From: Diphasiastrum complanatum
Lineage: Eukaryota > Streptophyta > Lycopodiopsida > Lycopodiales > Lycopodiaceae
Assembly (NCBI GenBank): GCA_029204225.1
Contig: CM055113.1
Location: 28,997,252 to 29,061,251, forward strand
Length of the DNA: 64,000 nt
Direction: 5' to 3'
Shown: positions 32,120-43,968 of the stretch, piece after piece
Layout of the letters: the number at the start of each line of letters is the position of its first letter
How positions within the stretch are numbered: position 1 is the stretch's first letter
The notes under the pieces: model-generated
Database searches by the model: none
What the model was told of the DNA's origin: nothing
What the model saw: the letters and a program-made list of their open reading frames with translations, nothing else
Program-made: the position numbers and the translations under genes

Positions 32120-35100
32120 ATATTTCAAGAGTCATTACAATGTTGCTGCAGGAAGACACCAGAAGGAACGAACCCTCCAATTCCTCAGCTCAACTGTCGA
32201 CTCTCACGCCTTATACACCAACAGAGACTCGGACTAAGCAGAAAAAGAAGCAATCAAATCAAAGCCAAAAGCCGACACAGCGTCAAGAGTAGTCGAACCC
32301 GCCGACAAGGAAGAAGTTGCTCTACAGATACTACAAACAAACCAACCACGAGATTCAAGATTGTCACATACTACAAGCCAAGAACAATAGAAAAGGGCAA
32401 TCGAATCATATGGCAAATGCAGCTGCAAAATCACCACAACCCAACCAAGAAGTAGATCATGATGCATTCATGACTAACCATCAAGAAACATCAAATGACA
32501 GCTTCTGATTTCTAGATTCTGGAGCCACACTTGTAGCCTTATAGTACCAATAGATATATTCACCTAGGCGACAAAAGCACACAGACTATCAAAAGTAAAG
32601 ACACAATATATAATAAGATTAAGCTTTGCAAATGATCAATCCAAACTACTTTCTAATGTCCTACATGTACCAAATCTTTCTACAAATCTGGTCTTTATAA
32701 GTAGAATTATAGATTTAGAACACAAAGTAGAATTCAAATCTGGTCAATGTAAAGTAGTCGATAGGATAGGCAAGATCCTAGCACTCGGAAAGAGACATGG
32801 ATACTTGCTAGTCAGGCTCTTAATACTTTTGTACAGATCAATAAAATTTTACTTTGGCATTAGACTTGGTCATTTGAGTCATGCTTCTGTATCATGCTTT
32901 TGTATTACGTATGTCTAAGCAATCTATTGTTCTTGATCTCGACTATCCAGATAGGAAAGTTGAATGACTTATTTGTCAAGACTGTTTAGTTGGTAAGCAG
33001 GCTAGGAAACCATTTAGATCAAGCCATCAACATGTTTCTAGAGGATTATTAGACGTTGTACATATAGACATATGTGGCCCAACACAGAATCCTTCACTGA
33101 AGAATGCAAAGTATTTCATCACTTTTATTGATGAATTTTCCAGAAGAACGATGGTGTACTTCATCAAGAAGAAATCATAAGCATTCAGTTGTTTCAAAAT
33201 CTTTAAGGAGCATGTTGAAAAAGAAACTAGTAAGAAAATTAAAGCCCTTAGGTCCAACAACAGTGGAGAATATATCTCTACCAGATTCAAGGAGTACTGC
33301 CAAAGCCAAGGCATTGATTATCACTCACTATTTGCCTCAGTCAAACACCTTAGCCGAGAGGAAGAATCGTACCTTGGTCAAGTCAGCCAAATGTATGCTG
33401 GCACATGCATCATTGCCAAAGGGCTTCTGGGCTGAAGCTATTTCCACAACAACTTACATCCAAAATAGATGTTCGACCAAAGTCCTCTCAAACAAAATAC
33501 CACATGAGGTTTGGACAAGATCTAAGCCTTTATTGAAGAACCTACGAGTGTTTGGATGCATCATCTATGCATAGATCTTGAAGGAGACAAGAAAAAAATT
33601 CAACTTCCAAAGTCTGACCCCAATACCCAGCAAATTTTATTCAACAGGGATACAGCCTTTATCAAAGATCACTTCAACGACCTCAAAGGCAAAGGTGAAG
33701 TTCCTTGCAAACCTTCGATGCTTGTCATCGACACAAAAATTTGAGCCTTTGACTCAAGCATGCCCATAGTCTCGACAACGAGTCAGAGGAAGATTTTGTT
33801 GTTACTCATCAACAACAAGTCCAAGGATTGGATCATCAACTGACACCACCTCCAAGAAAATCAAACTGAGTGCGCACACAACCCACGAGGTATATTCTGA
33901 GTCTACCTATCTTTTAATGTAGGAACTGACTATTGTCAAAGAGGCACTTAGCCAACCATATTACGATCTTTGGAGAGAAGTGATGGACATGTGGAGGGTG
34001 GTTGCAGGTCATTCTGAGCTGTGAACAGATCTTGAAATGTACCACGTTTCTTGGATGGATCTGATCAGGGGTAGTGTTGCAGCATTGATTGTTTCAAAAT
34101 GTGAGTGGTGCAAGTGGCAACGGGCCAAATGTATTCCTCTCTGATCGAGAACCAAACATGGTCATTAGTCGAACCACCTATTGGCAACAATCTTATCGAT
34201 TGCGAATGGGTCTTTAAGATCAAGTACAATGCCAATGGAGGAATTGACCAAAGTAAGACATGACTAGTAGCATGAGGATTTGTTCAGATCCCCAACATCA
34301 ACTATATCGATACTTTCAGTCCAGTAGTCAAGCATTCATTGATCCGAACTCTCCTATCGTATGTTGTTGTAGTCGATCTCGAACTACACCAACTCAATGT
34401 ATAGACAACTTATCTCAATGGAGTCATCAAAGAAGACATCTACATGTTATAGCCTAAAGAATATGGTCTCGAAGGTATGAAACATCATGTTTATAAACTC
34501 TATAAAGCACTATATGGCTTGAAGCAATCAGCAAGAGCTTGGTTTTGGAGGATCAACACATTTCTCATCCAACATGATTTTCAACCAAGCACTACCGATT
34601 CTTATATTTACTTCAAGTCAATGCAGCATTCCTTCATTATTATCACCTTGTATGTCAACGATACATTTTTTTGAATAGTACCGATCAGGTGAAGGATGCT
34701 AAACAAATGCTTTCTTTCAAATTCGACATGACCAATCTGGGTGAAGCTCGCTACTATTTGGATATTCAAATCCACAGAGACAAAAAGAGATGACAGATCT
34801 ATATCACTCAACAAAGGTATCTTCACAATACTCTAATCAGATATAATATGATCAATTGTAAATTAGCTCACTCACTAATGCATCTAGGCCTATGATTGTT
34901 GAAGGACCAATGTCCTCAGACCAAGCAAGAAGAGGAGCAGATGAGAGAGTATCCATATCAATCGATATTTCATGTACGCAATGGTCTTCCCAAGACCTGG
35001 TCTCTTTTGCAGTCAACTCACTAAGCCAATTTATGGCTAATCTTGGCATCACCCATTGGAAGGCTCCGATATTCCGTCATTTGTTCCTATTCCCAGATAA

Positions 35101-35160
35101 GAGAACCCTCTCCAGGGAATTGACATTTTCATTACACTCCTAAAACCTCAAATCTATATG
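32120..35160 (+). mobile_element. Copia-5: heavily decayed Ty1/copia element
   Basis: Domains in order on the + strand: a gag zinc-knuckle remnant (HEIQDCHILQAKN, about 32345), protease (FLDSGATL, about 32512), pre-integrase (ICQDCLVGKQARKPF, about 32970), integrase (YFITFIDEFSRRTMVYFIKK; LRSNNSGEYIS with its catalytic Asp replaced; AERKNRTLVKSAKCMLAHAS), RT (YKLYKALYGLKQSARAWF, GEARYYLDIQIHRDKK) and an RT tail. Every domain has stops and frameshifts. Its motifs (IQIHRDKK, ITQQRYLHNTL) differ from Copia-1/3, so it is a separate lineage. No LTR pair is recognised. Confidence 0.8.
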
Positions 35161-35224
35161 TCTTCACTTTTTGATGAGATTTCCACTACTTGCATATCAC
35201 GAAACCAATCTAAGACAAAAAATT

Positions 35225-35887
35225 TAAACAGAGGCACGTGTGGGAATGATCCACAAGTATGATTGATCTTGTTAAGCTTTATGATTAGCACAATAATTTG
35301 ATTCTTGATTGAATAGCAAGATCTAGTACAGAACTTATGGCTTAGTCACAATCTAGCATGCTAAGAATCAGAGAATGATAGCATTGAATCACAAATGAGC
35401 AAAAGTACAAGAAATTAGTGTATGAGCATTAGCCTCAACACGAGTTAGAGAGAGAAAGAGAGAGAGATATTCAAGCAAGAATGGTGTAGATCCAAAATGG
35501 CATGGAATAGCTACAAAGCTTTGGTTCTTCATCAAATTTCATGCATGTATCTCTACTTACTTTTACCAAGTGTCTTAGTTCTAACTAGAATTGTACACAT
35601 CATCATGCATGTGTCCATTTCACTTTGTGCATGCCTTGCATGTCACTATGGATCACTTACAATAAATGCATGTGATATGCCACGAGTTTCTACAAGCATA
35701 TTAATGCTATTTCTAAGTCTACAATCTATATGCAAGCTGTTCTCAACCAACTAGATATGACAAATTCATATAGCTCGAGTTCTATCTAGGCCAAATTTGG
35801 CATTTACATTTATGAGACAACATACTTGCATAGTACAAAGTTTGTAGCAAGCCTAAAGTCAAGATAGATTATTTTTCAATTTCAACA
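35225..35887 (-). repeat. 3' LTR of Copia-3 (left border approximate)
   Basis: The right border is ...TTTCAACA at 35887, followed by CTCCTCCTAAAAAC. In minus orientation that is a polypurine tract AGGAGGAG plus TGTTGAAATTG, a textbook 3' LTR start. The left border is taken where flanking Copia-5 similarity ends. No 5' LTR copy is present in the window. Confidence 0.5.
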
Positions 35888-35904
35888 CTCCTCCTAAAAA
35901 CAAT

Positions 35905-36916
35905 CTATGTTGACTTGAACATGGATCTTGGTATTACTCCAAGATTGGCTCTATGCTTGATGAAGGAATTCTTGCTCAAAGGTTTGGTGAGCAAATCTGC
36001 AATACAAGATGATGTGTCGATGTGCTCCAAGTAGATTTCCCCTCCAATGAGCTTCTCTCTCACGAAGTGATGTGCAACCTCAATGTGTTTGCTCCTTGCA
36101 TGGAATATCGGATTGTTGGCAAGGGCTTGTGCCGAAATGTTGTCACACATGATCATAGGTAGATCATCTTCCATGATTATCTTTAGCTCCACTAGCAACA
36201 TCTTGATCCAAAGCACTTCCTTTGTTGTAGTAGTGAGTGCCTTATACTCAGCTTCACATGATGAGAGTGATAGATTATCTTGCTTTTTGGAAAGCCAAGA
36301 TATCAAGTTTCCTCCAAGATATATGACATAAAGCACTTGTAGATTTTTGATCTGCACTATCACTTGCAAAATCCGAGCCAGAATATCCAACTATAGAAAG
36401 ATCTTCACTTTTATACAAGAAACCATAATCAAAAGTTGAAGATATGTATCTAAGCACTCTCTTGGCCATTTTCCAATGATGAATAGTAGGATTTTGCATA
36501 GCTTGACTCAACTTATGAATACTAAAACTTATGTTAGGCCTAGTTATTGTGAGCCAAATTAAGGACCCTATAAGACTCCTAAAAAGAGTGATGTCCACAA
36601 AGGATCTTTCATCACCTTTGTTAGGGTCTTTTACAATCTGCTCCATAGGAGTTTCTATACTCTTACAATCTAGCATATTGAACTTTTTTAACATTGAAAG
36701 AGCATACTTGGATTGACATACAAAAGCTTTATCTTTTAGAAAGTCAATCTCTAATCCTAATATGTAGTGAATTTTTCCAAGATCTTGCATCTTGAACACT
36801 TTTCCAAGTGCAACCTTGGTCTCCTCAACTAACTTGATACAACTTCCTGTTAGAGTGATATCATCAACATAAATAAGAAGGATGACAATATTTCTATCAA
36901 AAAACTTGACATACAA
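35905..36916 (-). pseudogene. Copia-3 RT palm and RNase H
   Basis: The RT active site is intact (LIYVDDITLTGSCIKLVEET), followed by KMQDLGKIHYILGLEIDF and TPMEQIVKDPNKGDERSF. A frameshift near 36300 then leads into RNase H: LISWLSKKQDNLSLSSCEAE, CDNISAQALANNPIFHARSK, HIEVAHHFVREKL and SSCIADLLTKPLSKNSFIKH, ending RANLGVIPRSMF. The RNase H catalytic segment YSGSDFAS carries a Gly where relatives have Asp. Confidence 0.85.
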
Positions 36917-37169
36917 GAAAGGATCATAGTTACTAAGATTAAATCCTAGTGACTCAAGAAAAGTGTTAAGTCAAGAATACCACGACCTTGGAGCTTGCTT
37001 TAGTACATAGAGACTTTTGAAGAGCAAGCAAACTTTGTCTTTGTCATGGATGAACCCAATAGGTGATCCATATAAATCTATTTTTCTAGATATCCATTTA
37101 AAAAATGCATTAGAGACATCTAGTTGAAAAGCTTGCCAATTGAAAAAATGTGCAATAGAAATTATGATT

Positions 37170-38895
37170 TTAATACCATCTTTGCAATTGGAGCAAAAGT
37201 CTCCTCATAATCAAGTCCATAAACTTGAGCAAAATCCTTTGCACAAAGCCTTGCCTTGTACTTGTTGATTTTGCCATCTTGATTATACTTGACTCAAAAA
37301 ACCCACTTGCAACCAATAGTGTGCTTGTTGATGGAAGATCCACAAGCTCCCATGTCTTGTTGGCCATCAAAGCATCATATTCCTCCTTCATGGCAAGAGA
37401 CCATTCCTTCGAATTGAGTGCATCATATACATCATTTGGCTCCTCATGTGAAATGAAATAAGCACAATTAGTGGAGTTGAGTTCCACTTGCTTGCCTTTA
37501 TCTTCATATGTAAGCCTCCTAGGCTCGAATCTTTCTCTTTGAGACCTCCTTGGTGAAAAGATTCGAGGTGACTCCTCCTCAATTATCGGCCCCATCTCTC
37601 CATGATAGTCTTCAAGGGTGATGATTGGAGTATCTTTTTGAGAATCTTTGAGCTCGGCCTCCTCAAGAATGTATTTTTGATCCTCATGGAATATAGCATC
37701 CCTACTCTCAATTGTAGTTGAGGTAGAGGGAGCATAGATTCTATAAGCCTTCTTGTTGGATGAATATCCAACCATGATCCTTTTGATAGAATTAGGATCA
37801 TCTCTTTTCCTTGTTTCCAAGGGTACATGAACAAAGCAAGCACATCCAAAAACTCTAAGGTGATCTACCTTAGGTTTCTTCTTAAACAAGACTTCATATG
37901 GTGAGTTTCCAGCAAGTGCATTGTGAGGTAATCTATTGCACAAATAGTTTGCATAATTAATTGTCTCACCCCAATATTCAATAGGCAAAGAAGCCTCAAC
38001 TCGGATTGCTTTAGCACATTCACATAAAGATGGATTTTTTCTCTCAGCACCTCCATTTTGAGATGGAGAATAAGCACAAGAAAACTCTCTCTTTATTCAT
38101 TCACATTCACAATATTCATAAAACTTGTTGGAGATGTATTCACCTCCTCCATCACATCTTAAAAAGCTTTAACTTTGAAAGAAAATTGTTTCTCAACATA
38201 AGCTTTCAAGGTTAGAAAGTGATCAAATACCATAGCTTTTGAAGAAAGTAGATACAACCAAGTACATCTTGTAAAGTCATCAATAAAGGTGACAAAACAT
38301 GTTGCACCACCAATACTTTTAGAAGAAGAAAAATGAACATCCGAGTGTATAAGCTCCAAAGGATGAGTAGTCTTGATAAAAGACTTTTGATATGTCTTTC
38401 TATGTGATTTTGCAATACCACATGCCTCACAAGGCTTGAAATCTTTGGAAAATGATTTTGGAAGGCCAATAGCCTTATCTTTCTTGACCATAGAAGACAT
38501 AGACTTAAAGTTAGGATGCTCCATCCTTCTATGCCACAACTCCTCCTTAAAGCCACTTCACAAAAGTTTGCATTCTCAAAAAAATTCAACTTGAAAATTC
38601 CACCATATCTAGATCCATTAGCTAGGACCTCATCATTTTTCTTGATAAAACAAGTATTGGAATTGAACTTTACATCACAACCACTATCAAGCAACTTTCC
38701 AGCACTAATCAAGTTCTTTGTAAGTTTAGAAATAAAAAGAACATTGGAAAGTGCAAGAACTTTAGGAGAAGCAGGTTTCAATGGAATGTTGCCAATTCCT
38801 TCAATAGAGCACTCATGATCATTTGCAGTATAAATAGATCTCTTAAGTCCTTTGTAAGGTACAATTGAGTCAAAAGACTCATTTGAACAGCACAT
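37170..38895 (-). pseudogene. Copia-3 protease C-terminus, integrase and RT start
   Basis: Segments: IYTANDHECSIEGIGNIPL, pre-integrase, then the rve core FIDDFTRCTWLYLLSSKAM. The second catalytic region is frameshifted near 38160 (GGGEYIS in another frame). The C-terminal integrase segment (YWGETINYANYLCNRLPHNA, VDHLRVFGCACFVHVPLETR, IFHEDQ) is open for 272 codons, to 37170, and includes the RT start (NSKEWSLAMKEEYDALMANK, TWELVDLPS). It is catalytically broken. Confidence 0.83.
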
Positions 38896-39212
38896 ATGTG
38901 AAGAAGCTCCACTATCTATGTACCAAGCTCCATCTTTCTAGAAAGGTGATGAAGAAAAACTTGACACCAAGAGTGATCCTTCTCCATCACTTGCAACAAA
39001 ATCTTCTTCAATCTCTTTGGAGAGATTTGCTTGCTTGAGTTGGTTTTTTCTTCTTGAAGCAATTAGAGGCACAATGCCCCTTCTTGCCACAAAAGAAACA
39101 CTTGACTTTCTTCTTCTTGGTCTTTGAAGTAGAAGGCTGAGATTAATCATCATCTTCACCATCTTTTCTCGATCCTTGGCTTTGTCTTTGTTGGATGCTT
39201 GAGAAACAAGAT

Positions 39213-40366
39213 CATAACCTGAGAGCTACATCAGCCCAATGAGGATATCAAAATACCTCATCAACCGAAGATTCCAAGGCCGACCCAACAGGTAGATGCT
39301 ACCTTGTTTCAACCAAGGAAGGCAAGAGGCTGCATGACCTTATCGATGAGCCATAAATATCAAGCTACTATATCGGCTATCATCGATAGTGGGCAATGGG
39401 GTGTCGGGCCTATTGTTCCATCCAAATATCAGATGAATTTAGCTGACCAAACTTCAACCAAGCCATATGGACATATTAATGTCGTATCCATTAAGATCGC
39501 AAGTCTTAAGTTTATAGTTGATTGTGTGGTACTAGATTTCCCACAAGAAAAGTCCGCTTGTAAATTTTTATTAGGAACCACATGGTTAACAAATGCCGAA
39601 GTAATCCAAGATTGGAAGAAACAACGAATCATTTTTTGTGATAGAGATCAAAGAATATCAGTGGATTACACTACTGGTAAAGCGAAACTAGTACAGGAAG
39701 AAGATGAATGTTCCTCTACCACATATGAAAAAACCAATGTTTTTCCAACTATTAGAGGACATTATGCACAATCTATTGATATCATTAATTGGGGACACAT
39801 GTCAACAACCATTGAGTATGTAGATGCAAAAACATGTGGTAATGAAGTATTATCGACCGAATCTAAGAGACTGATAATGATCACTCAATTGAAGGCTATT
39901 AATAATTTCCAAACTGATAGATCACAAAATAAACCACTTCCTATCCTCTATTTGAAATTAACCGAGAAACAGAAGCAAATCCGTCAAAAAATGAAACAAC
40001 CGATTGCTCCTCTTAATGAGCAACAAAAAAAACTTATCTAACATTGCTTCTTATTTAAGGCCACACTCCAGTAGAGCCCCATCTTTACTTGAAAAGATCC
40101 CTATACATAAAGAGAACTCTAAACTTGATGTACCTAATAAGTTCACAGATTACTTGATGGGTGACGTTTCTATTGAGTTGCCTCAACCGAAACACGAACC
40201 AACAAGTGAATCATCTTCATTTGATGGAACAGCTAAAAGCATTCCTCTAAATTTAAAGGATCTAGTTGAAAAAGAAGATAGATTCGTGCATATAGTCATA
40301 AAGCTTAAGTTAGATGAGTTGAGTCAGAAATTGGTAAAGGGTAGAAGATGGAGAGGGTTAATATAA
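39213..40366 (+). pseudogene. Gypsy-like retropepsin fragment
   Basis: Frame-continuous sequence from about 39213 gives a Pro-rich linker, then a retroviral-type aspartic protease: ISAIIDSGQWGVGPIVPSKY with D-S-G as the active-site triad, PYGHINVVSIKIASLKFIVD, and CKFLLGTTWLTNAEVIQDWK matching the flap and LLG-x-x-WL region. An acidic linker follows, as before RT in gypsy polyproteins. A frame change near 40010 continues to 40366, but no RT motifs appear. The element is truncated on both sides; Copia-3 lies to its left. Confidence 0.6.
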
Positions 40367-40563
40367 CCCTCATGAATGGTGCATTATCATAAACAATAGA
40401 CCAAGGATATTTATGTTTCAACATCCAGTCTAAAAATGACATTTGGGGATTGGCAACTTTTCAAGTATTTTTTCTCATTATTAGATTAGATTTAATGACT
40501 AACATTATTTCTTATTGATCCAATAGTGTTTGATCTCAGTCTAACTTATTTTGTCAATAGGTT

Positions 40564-40902
40564 TTGAAGGAGGGTAATGATACATTATCATGGATATTTT
40601 GTAGAACATCTTACCGTAGGATCATCAAGGACCATATGGATGGTGAAGTTCTCAATGTTCTTGGAGTTGGATACTTCAATATAGAATGGCATTTGGTAGG
40701 TGATTTGATAACATTGGAATGCATGTATAATGTCTTTCATGGTTCTACATCCAAATATCCTTGTTTATATTGCATGAAAATAGAAAAAGATGTTACTTAT
40801 GAGTACATGAATTACTAGAGAAAATGTAGATCCAAATTGGAAATCCATGTTACCAATTTCTTTGAAAAATATGCACATTTGCACTCTTCATGCAGAGGTT
40901 AA
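40564..40902 (+). pseudogene. Unrecognised exon with PCLYC motif, cut by Copia-4
   Basis: After a plausible acceptor (TCAATAG at about 40554-40560) the frame reads MKEGNDTLSWIFCRTSYRRI, GVGYFNIEWHLVGDLITLEC, SKYPCLYCMK to a TAG at 40816. A neighbouring frame continues LPISLKNMHICTLHAEV up to 40902. The combination GDL...C...PCLYC...VHICTLHA looks like a conserved fold with a C-x-x-C pair, but I cannot name the family. At 40903 the LTR of Copia-4 begins, so the element probably inserted into this sequence. Confidence 0.45.
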
Positions 40903-41585
40903 TGTGAAATTACTATACTTTAGGACCATAAATGGATCTACAAAAGATCCACAAGAGTGATTGGACGCTCGCTTAACAATCTATCAAAAAACTAGTCATC
41001 AAAAAGTTGATCTAGATTGGCAATTTGACAAACAACAAGCATTAACAATCAAAAGCATTGATCAACATTGAAATCCAAGCCCACACGTGTGTACTACAGG
41101 CTGTTGTACGGCCTTCAACCTAAGAAACAAGTAGAAATTGATTTGGTTGCATTTGGATCACAAAAACTCAATGACTATTGCCAATGAGCTCCAAAAAATT
41201 TTCTATCTTCTCACTATGGGAGCTTGGAATACATAGCAAATTCGACTTCCTTCTTGAAGTTAGGTGAATTTCCAGCATGTAATAAGGAATTAACTCACCC
41301 TTCTTGCCCTAAAATGAAACCCTAGCCTTGATCCTAGAGTTATGCTTGGTAGGTAGCTAGTTGGTCAAATTTTCACCTTAAACTTAGGTGTAGGTCCTAT
41401 AAAGTAGGGATGACCACCAAATAGACATGACCAACTCTCTTGACTTGACCTAACCTATATTATGAGTGGGTTGCCATGTGGAATTTCGGCCATACATGTG
41501 TGGAACCCAATTATGTACAAAATTTACACTATTCTTCATGGATTTTGATCAAGCTAGATTTGCCAATTTTTGGCAATTCTTCACA
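40903..41585 (-). repeat. 3' LTR of Copia-4
   Basis: 683 bp, with borders TGTGAAATTACTATAC... and ...TTCTTCACA, followed by CTCCTCAAATTT (a polypurine tract in minus orientation). The first 235 bp match 44745-44980 closely. The palindrome ACACGTGT is at 41083-41090. Confidence 0.8.
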
Positions 41586-42555
41586 CTCCTCAAATTTAGC
41601 TTGATCTATCTACAACTCTCTTGCTAGATGAATTAATGCTTTTAGAAGTGTCTAAAAAATCCAACTATAGACAAGGAACTTTTGAGACTCCAATAGAGAA
41701 TGATGTCCATGAAGGATCTTTCACCACCTCTTAAAGGATCCCTTACAAGATGTTCCACAAATGTGTCTATATACATGTAGCGCATATCAAAAACTATACA
41801 TCATGCCAAGCCATGGATTCCAAGGCATTTTGTGCACTTGAAGATACATCAATTAAACTATTAAGTGCATACATAATGTTGTCAAAGACAACTTGCCTTG
41901 CTCGCTCCATATGATTGAGCCTAGATGGCTCCATCTTGATAGTCATGGTTCTTCTTGGAGTCCTCGAGTCTTGAGCTTGCTCCTCCACTTGACTTGACTC
42001 CAAACCATCAATGAATTGAATAAGGTGTCGATCCAAAGGTGCTTCTTCAAGTTTACAGATCTTCCACTCTTGAAAGATCACATTTCCACCATTGACAAAT
42101 TCTTTGGTCAAGTAGATTCTACAATCTCTACTTGAAGAGCAAAACACTACCATTATTCCTATAATTGACATAGGATAATCTTTGGTCCTTACATTGGAAT
42201 GATCATGCACAAAGCATGTGGACACAAAGATTTCCAAAGCAAATGATGTTTCATCTTTTATGACTCTATTCAAACTATTACAAAAATAGCTATCCAATGA
42301 GATTGCTTTATCGACAACAAATGTAGATTTCAAAGCATCCCATTTCATTATCTTGTCATACAAAGTAATAAACACCATGAATCTTAAAGGTAAGAAACAA
42401 GTCACCTCATGTCTACTAATACTTTCCAAAAAGTATTCAAAGATAGTAGACTCTCTAATGCTCACCACCCTTGCAAGTGGCACACTTGAATGGACAATTT
42501 GCATGCAATTTGATGACTCGGCCATTGTCATTGAGGACTCCCTTGGAACTCTCAA
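41586..42555 (-). pseudogene. Copia-4 degenerate integrase tail and RT scrap
   Basis: A 253-codon open frame (42555 to 41794) starts 10 nt after the gag-protease stop. Its middle resembles the integrase C-terminal segment (ALEIFVSTCFVHDHSNVRTK, ending GGNVIFQEWKI against family VFHE) and its end resembles the RT start region. The integrase core is not recognisable. Left of it, about 41660-41800, an RT scrap matches the MEQIVKDP...ERSF motif of Copia-3. Most of pol is deleted, so the element is non-autonomous. Confidence 0.65.
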
Positions 42556-42564
42556 GCTTTGAGG

Positions 42565-43968
42565 CTAATCCTCAAGATCTTCCTCCTTTTGATGCTCCTC
42601 CTCAATGCAAGCAAGATCACACTTTGCCAAGATCTCCTCTTGAGTGATCTCCTCCTTTGCCAAGCTCATTCTTTCAAAATCAACACTAGCTTTTAACTTA
42701 AACAATCTTCCATGTTTAAATCCCTTTGCAATGCAAACATCATTCTTCAAGATGAAGCAAACACCATGCTTAAAGTGGACATCCAAACCACTTTCTAAGA
42801 GTAGACCAACACTAAGCATATTCTTGGTGATTGATGGTACATAAAGGACATTTTCTAGATCCATGCATTTTGAGGATTCTAGACACAAAGAGATGGTGCC
42901 AACACCATCTATCCTACACTCTTCATCATTTGCAGTAAAGACAAACTTTTTAGTAGCTTTGAAAGAGTGTAAGGTTGAGAAAAAGTCCTTTTCACAAGAC
43001 ATGTGGGAGCTAGCCCCATTGTCGATCCACCAATTGTCCCTTGAGTTGCTATTGCTTGTTAGTGAGGATGTAGATGCCATCAAGAATACATCTAGTTTAT
43101 CATCCTCCTCCTCCTTTGCAAGGTTTCTTTGTTTGTCCTCCTGCACTTGTGCTCTTAGCCTCTTGTAGCATTCAGATGCATAATGCCCCTTCCTTCCACA
43201 AAAGAAGCATTTCTGCTTCGACTTGTCCTTTGAGCTTGATGCATCATCCTCTTCTTTGGCCTCCTTGGGATGCTTCTTCTTTCCATTGGTCTTCTTTTTG
43301 CCCTTGAATGAGAAATTGGCTTTCTCATCTCCATCTTGCAAAGACAATGAACTCATTCTTGCCTTGGTGTGGAGCATCCTACACTCTTCTGCCACTAATA
43401 CACCATGAAGTTTTTCTATAGTTGGAAAAGTGTCTTGGATGGCAAAACTTTGGACCAAATTTGCAAAGTCATCTCCTAGACCATTAAGGACAATTTGTAC
43501 AAGATCTCCATCATGAATCTTCTCTCCAATAAAAGCCAGCTCCCTATTTAGAGACTTGATTTTGAGTACATAATTATGTGCACTCTCCTCACTTCTTTTC
43601 ATGCTTTGCAAAATATGAGTTCTAAGCATGAGTACTTTTAAAGTGTTACTAGATTCAAATATTGATTTTAAAGACTCCCAAGCCTCTTTAGCACTAGTAC
43701 ATGCTGATACTTCTCTCAACAAATCATTTCTCACATTCATCTTCACACAATGAAGTGCAAGCCTAGATCTCTTCTTGTATCTAGCTAACTCCTGTGCACC
43801 TAGAGGTTCATCTTCATCTTCAATCAAGAACTCATAAAGGTCTTGGAGCACCAAGAGTGACTCCATCCTAACCTTCCAAATAGCATAATTTGTAGAATTC
43901 AATCTCTCACTAGCTTCTAGAAGGTATGCTCTAGCAAATCCCATCTTACTAGTGACTTCTACAAACAA
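42565..43968 (-). CDS. Copia-4 gag-protease ORF, intact 467 codons
   Basis: The only long uninterrupted retrotransposon ORF in the window. UBN2-type gag (LLEASERLNSTNYAIWKVRM; TSAKEAWESLKSIFESSN) runs to about residue 210. A Lys/Glu linker follows, then a CX2CX4HX4C knuckle (CFFCGRKGHYASEC, about 255), an acidic linker, and a protease domain with WWIDNGASSHM (about 320), where the usual D-S-G reads D-N-G. The frame ends with KEEITQEEILAKCDLACIEE and an acidic tail in place of the pre-integrase ELWHKRLGH. It could still make virus-like particles, but protease activity is doubtful. ATG 43968 is chosen; an internal Met, at MGFARAYLLEAS, aligns with Copia-2's start. Confidence 0.8.
   Translation of the reverse strand: MFVEVTSKMGFARAYLLEASERLNSTNYAIWKVRMESLLVLQDLYEFLIEDEDEPLGAQELARYKKRSRLALHCVKMNVRNDLLREVSACTSAKEAWESLKSIFESSNTLKVLMLRTHILQSMKRSEESAHNYVLKIKSLNRELAFIGEKIHDGDLVQIVLNGLGDDFANLVQSFAIQDTFPTIEKLHGVLVAEECRMLHTKARMSSLSLQDGDEKANFSFKGKKKTNGKKKHPKEAKEEDDASSSKDKSKQKCFFCGRKGHYASECYKRLRAQVQEDKQRNLAKEEEDDKLDVFLMASTSSLTSNSNSRDNWWIDNGASSHMSCEKDFFSTLHSFKATKKFVFTANDEECRIDGVGTISLCLESSKCMDLENVLYVPSITKNMLSVGLLLESGLDVHFKHGVCFILKNDVCIAKGFKHGRLFKLKASVDFERMSLAKEEITQEEILAKCDLACIEEEHQKEEDLED

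Larger units (their letters stand above)
35888..39200 (-). mobile_element. Copia-3: near full-length Ty1/copia coding body
   Basis: Read leftwards from about 39200: gag zinc knuckle (CFFCGKKGHCASNC), protease (WYIDSGASSHMCC), pre-integrase (WHRRMEHPNFKSM, PCEACGIAKSH), integrase, RT and RNase H, then the polypurine tract and 3' LTR. The gag N-terminus and 5' LTR are missing; at about 39200 an unrelated + strand gypsy fragment begins. Frameshifts near 38550, 38160, 37170 and 36300 disable it. It is the best-preserved relative of Copia-1 and Copia-6 and the reference for their missing parts. Confidence 0.9.

Noticed and set aside
39213-40366. Endogenous pararetrovirus (caulimovirid) as the source of the protease fragment
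   Set aside because: No movement protein, coat or RT motif is nearby. The D-S-G protease with LLG-x-x-WL fits a gypsy polyprotein equally well, and the fragment is too short to tell more.
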